The notes: a model not told the origin generated them from the letters alone. 64,000 nt of DNA from Mycobacterium sp. URHD0025 (GCF_000426065.1 NZ_AUEQ01000012.1:124001-188000), one strand, 5' to 3'; shown: positions 48,953 to 58,659, numbered from the stretch's first letter. Made by a program: numbers and translations.

Positions 48953-51102
48953 CGCCGGTCCTGGAGTTGCCAGATCGGCTCGTCTGTCCCATCCACCTGC
49001 ACCGTGCCGGCCGGCTCCAGGTCGCGGGTATCGCCCACCACGTCGAACACCCGCGTGGTGACGTACACGCCCGGCTGTGGTGAGCCCCGCTGAACCCGGT
49101 AGGCGAGGTTTACCGCGGAACCCCACATGTCGTAGGCCAGATTGGAACGTCCCACCAAACCGCTACTGACCGCGCCGGTGTCGATTCCCGCGCGCAGCTT
49201 CAGTGCCGTCCCGGCCTCGGTGTTGAAGCGTTCGATGATGCGCTGCATTTCGAGAGCGAAGTCCACCATCCGCCGGACGTTGTCGAGGCGCGGTACGCTC
49301 AACCCTGAGCTGGCCCAGTAGCCGTTACGCAGAGTGCGAACCCGCTCCACCCCCAGATCGTCTGCGGCGGCATCGAATTGGTGCACCAGGCGGTTGACGA
49401 TCGCCAGCGCCTCTTCCGAGGGCATTCCTGATGTCAGCTCGTCCAGACCGAACGTGTCGGCGAACAGGACGGTCACATTGTGGTGGTCCTGCGCGATCGT
49501 CTCTTCGCCGTCCCGGTAACGCTGCACCACCGATTCCGGCATGAGCGTGCGCAGCAACCGGTCGTTCTCCCGGCGTTGCTCGGCGAGCAGATCCTCCTTG
49601 ATCGCCAAGTTGCGGCTCATGTCGTTGAATGCCGTTGTCAGATCACCGAATTCGTCGCGTGACTGCACCGGAATGGAGATGTCGTAATCGCCGGCGCCGA
49701 TCTGCTGGGCGCCGGCCTCCAGCCGGCGCAACGGCCGGACGAACAATCGCGCCAACATCATGGCGGCCAGACACACGATGAAGGTGATGACCACCGTCGA
49801 CAGCACGAGGGTGCGGGTGAACGTCGTGACAGGGGCGAAGGCTTCAGCTGTGTCGATCTTCGCGATGACCGACCAGTTCAGCCCGTGCAGGTTGACCGGC
49901 GCGTAGGCCTGCAGCGTCTCGTTGCCCAGGTAGTCGTCTTCGATCACGGTGCCGCTCTGGCCCCGCAAGGCCAGCCGGGTGGCGGTTGTCTCCACTGGCT
50001 GCACCAGCGTGGTGCCGTGCTGGCGCAGCGATTTCGCCGCCACGGCCGGCGGCGTCCCGGCATCGATGACGTCGCGTTCGAACTTCTCCGGATTCTCAAG
50101 GAACAGGCGCGAATCCGACCGCATCAGACCGTCGGGGCCCACCGCGAACGTCTCGCCGGTCGCGCCCATCCCGGCGGTCTCCCATTGTTTGTCGGCTGTC
50201 ATCAGCCGGTTGATCTCGGAGATCGGGAACTGGAGTGCGAGCACACCCTCGACCCGGCCGGGCGGGCCGACCGGCGCCGTCATCCAGGCCGTGGGTTCAT
50301 CGGCCGGCTGGTAGTCGCCGAAGTCGGTGATGCCGACATAGTCGACGGCGTTCGATTCCAGCGTCTTGTCGTAGGCGTCTTTCAGCAGGCTCTGGCGGTA
50401 CGGACCCGTGAGGATGTTGGTGCCGAGGTCGACGCCCTTGTACGCCGTGTAGACCACGTTGCCCGCGGTGTCGAGCAGGAGCGCGTCCTCGAACTGGAAG
50501 CGTTCGACGATCTCTCGGAAGTAGTCGTTGAATCTGGCGTTCGCGGCCGACCAGGCACTGCCGTCGCGGGCGTCGTCGACGCGGATCGCCTTTTCCGCGT
50601 CGGCAACCGGTGCTGTGTAGTACGCCTGCAGGTACTTCTGTGCGTTGGAGGTGGGCAGCAGCCGGGACACGTCCACGGTGTCGCCGGTCTGCTCCTGTTC
50701 GTACGGTGTGAACTCGGTGTTGTAGTAGTCGACGATCGACTGCCACTGCTGCGGATTGACCGTCGAGTTGTTGAGCTGGCCGAATCCGCCGGAGAACGCC
50801 TCTACGGCCTCGATGGTCGTCGTTCCCCGCGTGTAGACGATCAGCGAATCCTCGAGGTCGGAGAACTTGGACTCCAACTGCCGGGTCTGCGATTCGCGCA
50901 CCTCGGTCAGCCGGTCGAACACCGACTGCCGAAGCGAGGACCGCCCGGACTGGTATCCGATGGCGCCCACCACGGCGGCCGACAGGATGCTGGTCACCAG
51001 CAGCATGACCAGCAGCTTCGACTGAATGCTGATCCGGGACAGAACCGGCCGGCGCACACTTCCGGGCGGGGCGACGTGCTCTGCGTCGGCTGTTGTAGTC
51101 AT
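48949..51102 (-). CDS. Receptor-type class III nucleotide cyclase-like protein
   Basis: A 717-residue membrane protein: TM1 at about 29-50 (KLLVMLLVTSILSAAVVGAI), a large dCACHE-type extracytoplasmic sensor (about 55-415), TM2 at about 420-445, a HAMP domain and a cyclase homology domain (about 540-717). In the cyclase domain Asp549 (VLFADTFGLD), Asp658 (LAYDMWGS), Asn665 and Arg669 are kept. However, the substrate Lys is Arg589 and the second metal Asp is Asn593 (ERVRTLRNGYWAS instead of ERxKTxGDxY). It may therefore be weak, unusual or inactive as a cyclase. It drives the channel gene from the same transcript. Confidence 0.9.
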   Translation of the reverse strand: MTTTADAEHVAPPGSVRRPVLSRISIQSKLLVMLLVTSILSAAVVGAIGYQSGRSSLRQSVFDRLTEVRESQTRQLESKFSDLEDSLIVYTRGTTTIEAVEAFSGGFGQLNNSTVNPQQWQSIVDYYNTEFTPYEQEQTGDTVDVSRLLPTSNAQKYLQAYYTAPVADAEKAIRVDDARDGSAWSAANARFNDYFREIVERFQFEDALLLDTAGNVVYTAYKGVDLGTNILTGPYRQSLLKDAYDKTLESNAVDYVGITDFGDYQPADEPTAWMTAPVGPPGRVEGVLALQFPISEINRLMTADKQWETAGMGATGETFAVGPDGLMRSDSRLFLENPEKFERDVIDAGTPPAVAAKSLRQHGTTLVQPVETTATRLALRGQSGTVIEDDYLGNETLQAYAPVNLHGLNWSVIAKIDTAEAFAPVTTFTRTLVLSTVVITFIVCLAAMMLARLFVRPLRRLEAGAQQIGAGDYDISIPVQSRDEFGDLTTAFNDMSRNLAIKEDLLAEQRRENDRLLRTLMPESVVQRYRDGEETIAQDHHNVTVLFADTFGLDELTSGMPSEEALAIVNRLVHQFDAAADDLGVERVRTLRNGYWASSGLSVPRLDNVRRMVDFALEMQRIIERFNTEAGTALKLRAGIDTGAVSSGLVGRSNLAYDMWGSAVNLAYRVQRGSPQPGVYVTTRVFDVVGDTRDLEPAGTVQVDGTDEPIWQLQDRR

Positions 51103-51163
51103 TGAATCCCGAAGATTAGCTTGTCACGATGTATTGCGTGAGGCTGCGCGACAAACTTCGCCC

Positions 51164-51604
51164 ATGAGCGCCCCGTTCGACTTGCACAGATTCGTCGACG
51201 CCCAGGCCGGCGTGTACGCCGATGTCTGCGATGAACTGCGGGAAGGCCGCAAGCGCGGCCACTGGATCTGGTTCATCTTCCCCCAGCTGCGGGGGCTGGG
51301 CCGAAGCTCGACCGCCCAGTACTACGGCATAGCCTCGCGCCAGGAGGCGTGCGCGTATCTGGCCCATGATGTTCTCGGTCCCCGGTTGCGGGAGTGCGCC
51401 CGGTTGGTGGCCCAGGTCGACGGGCGCACGGCCGAGCAGATCTTCGGTCGGCCGGACTGCCTCAAGGTCTGCTCATCCATGACGTTGTTCGCCGCGGCCG
51501 CTGCCGACCCTTCCGAGCGCGCGGACTTCCAGGCCGTACTGGACAAGTTCTATGACGGGCGCGGTGACCCGTTGACCCTCGAAATGCTCAGTGCGGCTCG
51601 ATGA
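51164..51604 (+). CDS. DUF1810 family protein
   Basis: A 146-residue soluble protein of DUF1810 (as in Rv1873, a helical protein of known fold but unknown function). The signature is FVDAQAGVYADVCDELREGR, then KRGHWIWFIFPQLRGLGRSS. The ATG at 51164 begins the conserved domain. It overlaps the 3' end of the convergent GH13 gene by 17 bases and is divergent from the cyclase-like gene. Confidence 0.88.
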   Translation: MSAPFDLHRFVDAQAGVYADVCDELREGRKRGHWIWFIFPQLRGLGRSSTAQYYGIASRQEACAYLAHDVLGPRLRECARLVAQVDGRTAEQIFGRPDCLKVCSSMTLFAAAAADPSERADFQAVLDKFYDGRGDPLTLEMLSAAR

Positions 51605-52895
51605 TCAGCCACCCGTGTGGAGGAACGTGCGGGTGGCTGATGTCGTCCTGCGGCGGTGCTCCCGAACCGGCGACCACTCGGCCGGACGCCAGCCCGAGAT
51701 CGGGCAGGGACAGCGGCAGCGGCGCTTCGTCGATATTGAGTGCGACGACCAGTGACTCGGCACCGGCACTGGTGCGGTAGACGTAGTGCGTGTTGGTGAT
51801 CTGCACCGGTGAGGTCTTCGCGGTGTGCAGCCAGGGATGGCGCCGACGCAATCCGATCAGATACTGATGCAGCCGCAGCGCATCGGAATCATCGGGGGGA
51901 GTGGTGAATTCCGGACGAACCGCATCGTCGCCGCCGCGGCGTTCCTCCTTGACGCCGCGGTAGCCCGACTCGTCGCCCGCATAGATGCTCGGCGTTCCGC
52001 CCGTGGTCAGCAGCAACACCAGGGCGTGCTCCAGGTGCGCGGAATTCTGCAACTGGCTGGCGATCCGGGTCACGTCGTGGTTGCCCACGAAGGTCAGCGG
52101 GACAAACGTGTCCAGGAAGTCGTTGTGCCGCTTGAGCGCCCAGTCCAGTTCGTGGAAGTTACCGTCGTTGAGGCTGCTCCAGACCGCCTTCCAGAGCTCG
52201 TACTGGGTCACCGAGTCGAATGTGGAGGCGTGGACCGTCGCGGAGTAGTCGCCGTGGATCACCTCGCCGACGAACCAGGCGTCGGGGAACTCGCGGCGCA
52301 CCGACGGCAGCACCTGCGCCCAGAATCGGTCCGGCACCGCATACGCGGCGTCGAGGCGCCAACCGTCGGCACCGCGGTCGAGCCAGTGCCGCAGCACGGT
52401 GGCGGTGTAGTCGACCACCTCTGGCTCGTCGTGGTTGAGCGCGATCAGCTCGTCGTGCCCTTCGAACGTATCGAATCCGGGTGCTTTGCCGGCCCGCCGA
52501 AACCAGCTCGACGCAGGGTGGTCGGGCCCGCCGTCGACGGCTTCGCGGTATCGGGCGAAGTCGGTGCCGACATGGTTGAACACCCCGTCGAGCAGGATTC
52601 GTAGCCCGCGCCGGCGCGCTTCGGCGACGAGGTGGTCGAAGTCGTCGTCGTCACCGAGGCGCGGGTCGATGCGGAAGTGGTCCGTGGTGTCGTAACCGTG
52701 GGTTCGTGAGGCGAAGATCGGACCGAGCGCGATACCGGAGGCACCGAGCCGCACAGCATGGTCGAGCCATCCGACGACACGGCGCAGCCGGTGCTCGTCG
52801 GCTGACGGCGGTGGGTCTGCGGGGAACGCGCCGACGAAACCCAGTGGATAGATCTGCCACCAGACGGCGTGCGCGACCCAGGACGGCTCAGACAC
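51588..52895 (-). CDS. GH13 alpha-amylase family glycosidase
   Basis: A glycoside hydrolase family 13 enzyme of 435 residues. The four GH13 regions are visible: region I GVFNHVGTDFARYREAVDGG, region II with the nucleophile Asp in DGWRLDAAYAVP, region III with the acid Glu in WFVGEVIHGDYS, and region IV LTFVGNHDVTRIASQLQNS. All three catalytic acids are present. No signal peptide is present, so it acts in the cytoplasm, presumably on alpha-glucans or maltodextrins. The start is GTG and overlaps the deaminase stop by 8 bases. Confidence 0.9.
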   Translation of the reverse strand: MSEPSWVAHAVWWQIYPLGFVGAFPADPPPSADEHRLRRVVGWLDHAVRLGASGIALGPIFASRTHGYDTTDHFRIDPRLGDDDDFDHLVAEARRRGLRILLDGVFNHVGTDFARYREAVDGGPDHPASSWFRRAGKAPGFDTFEGHDELIALNHDEPEVVDYTATVLRHWLDRGADGWRLDAAYAVPDRFWAQVLPSVRREFPDAWFVGEVIHGDYSATVHASTFDSVTQYELWKAVWSSLNDGNFHELDWALKRHNDFLDTFVPLTFVGNHDVTRIASQLQNSAHLEHALVLLLTTGGTPSIYAGDESGYRGVKEERRGGDDAVRPEFTTPPDDSDALRLHQYLIGLRRRHPWLHTAKTSPVQITNTHYVYRTSAGAESLVVALNIDEAPLPLSLPDLGLASGRVVAGSGAPPQDDISHPHVPPHGWLIIEPH

Positions 52896-53367
52896 GAAAC
52901 TTCGCCGCGTACAGATCTTTCATGGTCTCGGCCAGTTCCCGCGCCGGCCCGTCCACCTCGAGGCCGGGGGCCACGGTGGCGATCGGCAGGGCGGCCACCG
53001 GGGCGGCAGGCACACCCCATTCGGACAACCAGCCGACCAGCTGCTCCGACGAGGTGGCGTAGACGATCCGGCCCAGCCCCACCCAAGCGTGTGCGGCAGA
53101 GCACATCGGACAGTGCTCACCGGAGGTGTACACCGTGGCGCGGGCGCGGTCCCGGGGGCTCAGGTGCTCGACGGCCCAACGGGCGATGGCGAACTCGGGA
53201 TGCTGGGTGGCATCGCCGTCCTTGACCCTGTTGCGGTCGGCGAACACCGTGGTTCCGGTGTGATCGACCAGGATCGACCCGAAGGGCTCGTCACCGTCGT
53301 GAAGCGCTTCGCGGGCCAACTCGACACATCTGCGCAACTGACCGAGGTCGTTCTCGCTGATAGCCAC
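52888..53367 (-). CDS. Nucleoside/cytidine deaminase family protein
   Basis: A zinc-dependent deaminase of the CMP/dCMP/TadA fold, 159 residues. The zinc motif is HPEFAIARWAVEHL (His and the proton-shuttle Glu) and SGEHCPMCSAAHAWVGL (two cysteines). It most resembles guanine-deaminase or cytosine-deaminase-like bacterial proteins rather than TadA. It overlaps the GH13 start and is the first gene of a pair. The substrate base is not assignable. Confidence 0.88.
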   Translation of the reverse strand: MAISENDLGQLRRCVELAREALHDGDEPFGSILVDHTGTTVFADRNRVKDGDATQHPEFAIARWAVEHLSPRDRARATVYTSGEHCPMCSAAHAWVGLGRIVYATSSEQLVGWLSEWGVPAAPVAALPIATVAPGLEVDGPARELAETMKDLYAAKFRV

Positions 53368-53403
53368 GCGGGCGAGTTTACGCTCGGGGCGGTGCCGGAC
53401 TGA

Positions 53404-55092
53404 TCAGTCGCCGCCACAGCAGGCGTTGGGCACCTGTAGGCGGCACGCGCAGGAGGCCTGCACCGCGACGTCGGCACGGGCTTGGGCCAACTCCAGTTGC
53501 TGCCCGATGATGACGGCCTCGGCGTCGCGGCCCAGCCGGCGCAGGCATTCGTGGTAGCCGTGCAGGCTCCAGACATTGTTCGGATGGTGGCTGGACCGGC
53601 TCAGTGTGGGGTCCAGGCCAAGGTCGGCGGCATAGACGCGGGCGGCCTCCTCGACATGTCCCTGTTCGAGCAGCAGTGCGCCGTAGGCATGCCGGGTGGG
53701 CTGCATCCATCCCCAGGGCTCGTCGTAGGGCAGGGCGTCGTCGAGCTCGATGGCCCGGCGCAGGTACGTGAATGCCGTTTCGTAGTCGCCTTCCCGATAG
53801 GCGATTTCACCGTTGAGCATCTGCTCGGCGATGGCCAGGATGTCCCGGCTGGTGTTGTTGAACAGGTAGCGCGTCTCGGGGATGCGCCCGTATGCGGCGA
53901 GGAACCTGTCGCGCTCGGAACGGGCCTGCTCCACCCGGCCGGTGGCCGCGTAGGCGACGCCGCGGCCGTAGTGGATGGTCGCGGTCGTGGTGCAGTAGAG
54001 CTCGGGATCGGCGGGCAGAGGTTCGGCGATCAGCTCGTCCCAGCGGCCGAACCGCACCAGCACGTGCACCCGCAGGGGAACGAAGGCCTCCAGCCAGTCG
54101 GCCATCGGCGGTGAGGCGACCGAGAGGACCTCGGGGGTGAGCTGCGTGGACAGCTCCTCGGCGGCGTCCAGGGCGATCTGCGAACTGCCCTCGAACATGG
54201 CCGAATACACGACGAAATGAAGGTCGTGCGCCCGGTACAGCGAATAGAAGTTCAGTGCCCCCTCGCGGGCCACGAACTCTCTGTCCGCTTGTACCGCAGC
54301 CAGATTGGCCGTCACCGAGTTGCGGTAGTCCCCACACAGCACGTCGATGTGGCTGGCCATGTGTTGCAGATGACCGGCGTCGGGCACCAGCCCGCGCAAC
54401 AGATCGGCGGCGGGCAGCGCCGCCTGGGGCGTCGTCGACATCTCCATCGCGTGGATGTACAGATGCAGGATCCCGGGGTGTCGCCGTCCGGCGGCGGTGG
54501 CCAGCGCCGCGTCGAGGATCCGTTTCGCCTCCACCACACGGGATCCCGGAGCGGGCTCACCGGTGCGGCCGTCCCACAACGCCCACGCGGTCACATTGAG
54601 CAGGGCGTCGGCGGCCAGCGTCTGCACGTCGATGTCCTCGGGATGGGCGGCGGCCAGCGCCGTCATCGCATCGGCGTAGTCGGCGTGCCCGGCCGTGAGG
54701 GCTTCGGCGTCCTCGGGATCGGCGGTCGGAAATCGCTTGTGCAGAGCGGTGATCAGGTCGCGTTCCAGTGCCGAGGCGCGGCCCGTGGCGGCGCGCTCGA
54801 GTTCGGTGCGGGCCCGGGCCAGCGATGTGGTCAGGTCGACCGGGTCGAACGCGTCCCAGGCTTTGTTGTAGTTGGGGCCGACCGCGTAGGCGATGCCCCA
54901 GCGGGCGAGTGCGAAATCCGGGTCGAGCCGCAGTGCCCGCTCGAAGCAGCGGATGGCCTCCTCGTGGTTGAAGGCGTATGACCAGACCATGCCGCGGTCG
55001 AACCAGATCTGCGCCGGCGGCGAGGGGGTATCCGTCGGCCGGTGATAGGCCCCGAGCCGGTAGTACGGTTCGGTCTGGGCGGGATCCGTCAC
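53404..55092 (-). CDS. TPR-repeat protein with Cys-rich C-terminus
   Basis: A 562-residue protein made of tetratricopeptide-type helices; examples are NHEEAIRCFERALRLDPDFA near the start, RILDAALATAAGRRHPGILH and EEAARVYAADLGLDPTLSRS. The conserved HLYIHAMEMSTTPQAALPAA region is found in a bacterial family of unknown function. The last 18 residues, CACRLQVPNACCGGD, carry five cysteines and could bind a metal. The start is GTG. The 36-base gap to the deaminase suggests a shared transcript. Confidence 0.8.
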   Translation of the reverse strand: MTDPAQTEPYYRLGAYHRPTDTPSPPAQIWFDRGMVWSYAFNHEEAIRCFERALRLDPDFALARWGIAYAVGPNYNKAWDAFDPVDLTTSLARARTELERAATGRASALERDLITALHKRFPTADPEDAEALTAGHADYADAMTALAAAHPEDIDVQTLAADALLNVTAWALWDGRTGEPAPGSRVVEAKRILDAALATAAGRRHPGILHLYIHAMEMSTTPQAALPAADLLRGLVPDAGHLQHMASHIDVLCGDYRNSVTANLAAVQADREFVAREGALNFYSLYRAHDLHFVVYSAMFEGSSQIALDAAEELSTQLTPEVLSVASPPMADWLEAFVPLRVHVLVRFGRWDELIAEPLPADPELYCTTTATIHYGRGVAYAATGRVEQARSERDRFLAAYGRIPETRYLFNNTSRDILAIAEQMLNGEIAYREGDYETAFTYLRRAIELDDALPYDEPWGWMQPTRHAYGALLLEQGHVEEAARVYAADLGLDPTLSRSSHHPNNVWSLHGYHECLRRLGRDAEAVIIGQQLELAQARADVAVQASCACRLQVPNACCGGD

Positions 55093-55201
55093 GATGCTGA
55101 CGTTAGTTCAGCAACCATGGCGCTGCGTACCGTTGGACGAACCACTGAGTCGAATGCCGGCTGGCTCGACACCGGCGCGCCGCACATGTTCTAGTTCCCC
55201 A

Positions 55202-55831
55202 ATGGCGGGTTACACCCATGTCGAGGGTCTCAGTTCCGCGGATGTTCAGCGGCTGCGGTCGGTGTGGGCGCCGTTGGCCGATTCGGTGCGGGCACTGATC
55301 GACGCCAGTATCCGTTCGCAGGTCGATGCCGACGAGGTCGCGGCGGTGCGGGCCCAGATCGAGGATGCGACCGCGCGGTTGCGGGCCGAGCAGATTGACG
55401 GGCCGTTCGGTGTGCAGTTCACGTCGGACGGGGACCGGATGCCGTGGGGCAACCCGGCGATCGGGATCCGCAATCCGATCGCCCCGCCACTGGTGATGGT
55501 CAAGGACCCCGACGGTGGTGTCCACACCGATTTCCATCTCGGCGCCCCCTACGAAGGGCCGCCCGGCCACGTGCACGGCGGCATGGTGGCCATGGTGCTC
55601 GATCACGTGCTGGGGGAGGTTGCTGCCAGCGACTCGGACCGCCCGCGGTTCACCGGCACTCTGACCATCCGCTATCTGCGGGCGACTCCGTTGGGCGATC
55701 TGCACGCCGAGGGCCGGATCACCCGTACTGATGGGATCAAAGCCTTTGCCTCGGGCCATGTTTCAGATGCCGAGGGGATCACCGCTGAGGCCGAAGGCGT
55801 TTTCATCCTGCCGAAATGGGCGCGCGGGTGA
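55202..55831 (+). CDS. PaaI family hotdog-fold thioesterase
   Basis: An acyl-CoA thioesterase-type hotdog protein of 209 residues. The active-site motif is PPGHVHGGMVAMVLDHVLGE (HGG plus Asp), then FTGTLTIRYLRATPLGDLHA. The N-terminal 60 residues are an added helical region. The ATG at 55202 begins the first plausible translated stretch. A partial KstR-like sequence lies just upstream (55180-55193) but is too weak to call. The 3' end is one base from the convergent FUSC gene. Confidence 0.87.
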   Translation: MAGYTHVEGLSSADVQRLRSVWAPLADSVRALIDASIRSQVDADEVAAVRAQIEDATARLRAEQIDGPFGVQFTSDGDRMPWGNPAIGIRNPIAPPLVMVKDPDGGVHTDFHLGAPYEGPPGHVHGGMVAMVLDHVLGEVAASDSDRPRFTGTLTIRYLRATPLGDLHAEGRITRTDGIKAFASGHVSDAEGITAEAEGVFILPKWARG

Positions 55832-55832
55832 G

Positions 55833-57848
55833 CTAGCGCGAGTCGCCGGCGGGTTCGACGCGATCGATCGCGATGTCCTCCAGGCTGCGGGTGATCGTGG
55901 TCAATTCGCCGATCAGGATGCGGGCCGCGCCGTTGTCGGCGGACAGCGTCGAGGCCACGTTGTGCACGCGGCGCAGTGCGGTCGACAGTTCGGCGGTATC
56001 CAGGCTCCACGGCACGGCTGGGCTCGGTGGTGCTCCGCGAAGTGCCTCGACGTAATCGTCGACCGCGGCAATGAACTCGCCGTGCAGGGCTGACGACGGA
56101 TGTGTCGGCAGGCTATTCTCCAGCGTGGTGCAGGCACTGGTCACCGAGTTCAGGGCAGTGCGGTAGGACCGTAGCCACCGCCGCAGGATCGGTGGGTCCA
56201 GGCTGGTGGCGCCCCACGCGGCCTCGAATGCGGCCCGGGCCCGGAACGCCCGCTGCCACGCCGCCGACAGGATTTCCGTCGGGTGGTCGATTTCGTGCAC
56301 GAATGCCTTGATCACCAGTGCGGCGTAGTCGATCTCGGTCATCAGCAGTTCCCCGGCCCGCTGACGCAGCCGGATCATGGCGTGGTCGGGCAGCGCCACG
56401 TGGGCCATGACGGCCAGGGCGCCGCCGATCATCACAGCGAACAGGCGGTCGGTGTTGCCGGACCAGGGCGCCGATGCGCTCACTCCGATGGCGAACATCA
56501 CGATCGCGCCGACGGTCGCGCCGACGGCGAGATAGCCGAACCGCGCGACGGCGTAGGCCAATCCGACGAACAGCAGCGCGCATACGGCCGAGCCGATCGG
56601 GCCGGGCTGCCAGACGAATGTGAGGATCGAGGCGACGACGATGCCGACGCAGAGTCCGGCGATACGACCGGCGCACCGGGTGTAGGTGTGTGCCGTCTCC
56701 GGTCGCATGACCACCACCACGGCCAACGGCATCCAGTAGCCGTGTTCCAGACCGCCGTACCGGGCCGCCGCGACCGCGAGCGCCGTCGTCACCGACAGCC
56801 GGATGGCGTGGCGGAGGATCGGGGAGGTCCAGGTCAGGTGTGAGCGCACCACGGCCGGTGCCGAGGCCAGCGACCCGATGAGGTCAGGCCGGTGCAACTG
56901 GCCGAACCGCAGTACCGTTGCCTCGCGCAGTTGCTCGCAGAATCGTTGTGCGAGCGCCGCTTCGGGACCTGTCACGGCGGCCGCGGCACTCTGGACACGC
57001 ACCAGGGCATGCTCGGCGTCCCGCCGTGCGGTGTGCCCGTGATCGGCGATCGCATCGAGCAGCACCGCCGCGGCGGTCAGCAGTTGTGCCAGCCCGTTGT
57101 CGGTCGCGGAGCGGTCGTCGGTCTTGTGGTCGGCGGTGGCATGCAGCTCGGCCAGTGTGCCGGCGAGGCGTTCTGGCAGCCGGTATCCGCCGTGGTAGGC
57201 CCGCGGCCGCTGGCTGACCTGGCTGTCGGCGAACACCTCACGTAGCCAGGTGAGCGGCGCGTCGTTGACGTTGGCTGCGCTGTCGGCCGCGACGTTGCGT
57301 GAATCGGTGGCCAATGACCGGTAGGCGCGGGTGAGTCCTTCGCGTTGGGCTCGCCAGCGCCGGGGCGGCCACACGGCGATGAGTACCGCCTGCACCACAC
57401 CGGCGATCACCACGAGGGCGGGTGCCAGCAGGACCTGCGCGGGCGTCGGCGCGATCGGTGGCGTCAGCACCAGCAGTGCGCTGGCCGCCGAGGCCACCAG
57501 ACCCGCATTGGCACCGAGCGACCACTGCATGCCGGCGGCGAAGCACCACAGCGCCACTACGGCGATGAACACCGGGCTGTGCCTGCCGGCCACGGTTCCG
57601 AGCAGCACGGCGATGGCCAGTTCGACGGAGCCGGTGACGACCAGGGGGACGCGGCCGCCGGGGCTGCGCTGCAGCGCGATGGCGCCGGCGATCACGCCGG
57701 CGCTCAGTGTCCACATCGCGGTGGCGCCGGAGCCCCACGCCATGGCGACGGCAGTCACCGCCAGGACGCCGATCAGGCTTCGGGCCACCGCGCCGGCGTC
57801 GGGGGTGCTCAGCCGAAGCGCGTCGGCTGCCTGTCCGCCCGTGTGCAC
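55833..57848 (-). CDS. FUSC family membrane protein
   Basis: A large inner-membrane protein of the fusaric-acid-resistance/YccS-like (FUSC) family, 671 residues. There are two blocks of about six helices, residues about 20-140 and 350-490 (for example LIGVLAVTAVAMAWGSGATA and VSASAPWSGNTDRLFAVMIG), with a cytoplasmic domain in between and at the C-terminus. The GTG at 57848 is preferred because a longer start at 57947 would overlap the divergent EthD-like gene; the choice is uncertain. Members export aromatic or other acids; the substrate is unknown. Confidence 0.8.
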   Translation of the reverse strand: MHTGGQAADALRLSTPDAGAVARSLIGVLAVTAVAMAWGSGATAMWTLSAGVIAGAIALQRSPGGRVPLVVTGSVELAIAVLLGTVAGRHSPVFIAVVALWCFAAGMQWSLGANAGLVASAASALLVLTPPIAPTPAQVLLAPALVVIAGVVQAVLIAVWPPRRWRAQREGLTRAYRSLATDSRNVAADSAANVNDAPLTWLREVFADSQVSQRPRAYHGGYRLPERLAGTLAELHATADHKTDDRSATDNGLAQLLTAAAVLLDAIADHGHTARRDAEHALVRVQSAAAAVTGPEAALAQRFCEQLREATVLRFGQLHRPDLIGSLASAPAVVRSHLTWTSPILRHAIRLSVTTALAVAAARYGGLEHGYWMPLAVVVVMRPETAHTYTRCAGRIAGLCVGIVVASILTFVWQPGPIGSAVCALLFVGLAYAVARFGYLAVGATVGAIVMFAIGVSASAPWSGNTDRLFAVMIGGALAVMAHVALPDHAMIRLRQRAGELLMTEIDYAALVIKAFVHEIDHPTEILSAAWQRAFRARAAFEAAWGATSLDPPILRRWLRSYRTALNSVTSACTTLENSLPTHPSSALHGEFIAAVDDYVEALRGAPPSPAVPWSLDTAELSTALRRVHNVASTLSADNGAARILIGELTTITRSLEDIAIDRVEPAGDSR

Positions 57849-57933
57849 CCCACCATTCTCGCTCGGCGCGGGCTGCCCGTGTGCCAACCGCCCACGCGTG
57901 GCGCGGATCGGTGCGCCGGTAGGTTCTGCTGGT

Positions 57934-58659
57934 GTGGAGAAAGTCATCGTCCTGCTACGCGCCCCGCAATCGGATCAGCAGTGGTGTGAGCGGCTTCGCG
58001 GCCGCGTCGCCGATGAGCTGCTGGCGCTCGGGCTCCCCGGCCTGACGGTCAACGTTCGTGACGACGCGGTGCGCGAGTCGTTGATGACGCTGACGACGCT
58101 GGATCCGCCGGTGATGGCGGTGGTCAGCTTGTGGACCCAGCAGTACTACGGTGACCAGGTCGGTCGGGCGTTGGAACTGCTTGCGGCTGAATGCGATTCA
58201 CTCGCGGCGTATCTGGTCACCGAATCGGTCCCCATGGCGCCGCCCCCGATGGGGGTGGGGGAGCGCACCGACGGGCTGGCCAATATCGCGCTGTTGCGCC
58301 GGCCACCGGAGCTCGATGAGGCCACTTGGCTGCACCGTTGGCACGTCGACCACACCTCGGTGGCCATCGAAACCCAGGACACCTTCGGCTATACCCAGAA
58401 CACCGTGGTCCGGGCATTGACCGACGACGCCCCGGCGATCGACGGCATCGTGGAGGAGTTGTTCCGCCAGCAGGCGGTGTCGGATCTGCACGTGTTCTTC
58501 GGCGCCGCCGACGACGACGATCTGGCCGACCGCATGCGCCGCATGGTGGCCAGTACCGACGCCTTCGGTGCCAGCAGCAACATCGATACCGTGCCGACCA
58601 GCCGTTATGTCTTCGCCAGCCCACACGCGGGCGGTGTGTCCGCACCCGGCCCGCAATAG
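57934..58659 (+). CDS. EthD-like alpha/beta-barrel domain protein
   Basis: A 241-residue protein with a dimeric alpha/beta-barrel layout. Recognisable EthD-type segments are VIVLLRAPQSDQQWCERLRG and NIALLRRPPELDEATWLHRW, followed by HVDHTSVAIETQDTFGYTQN. The two segments may be a tandem duplication of the fold. The GTG at 57934 is chosen because it starts the first strand. It is divergent from FUSC and directly precedes the KstR motif of the echA gene. No activity can be assigned. Confidence 0.75.
   Translation: MEKVIVLLRAPQSDQQWCERLRGRVADELLALGLPGLTVNVRDDAVRESLMTLTTLDPPVMAVVSLWTQQYYGDQVGRALELLAAECDSLAAYLVTESVPMAPPPMGVGERTDGLANIALLRRPPELDEATWLHRWHVDHTSVAIETQDTFGYTQNTVVRALTDDAPAIDGIVEELFRQQAVSDLHVFFGAADDDDLADRMRRMVASTDAFGASSNIDTVPTSRYVFASPHAGGVSAPGPQ

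Noticed and set aside
55180..55193. KstR-like sequence upstream of the PaaI-type thioesterase
   Set aside because: Two of eight defined positions differ (CcgCACatGTTctA), and it lies almost on the start codon; too weak.
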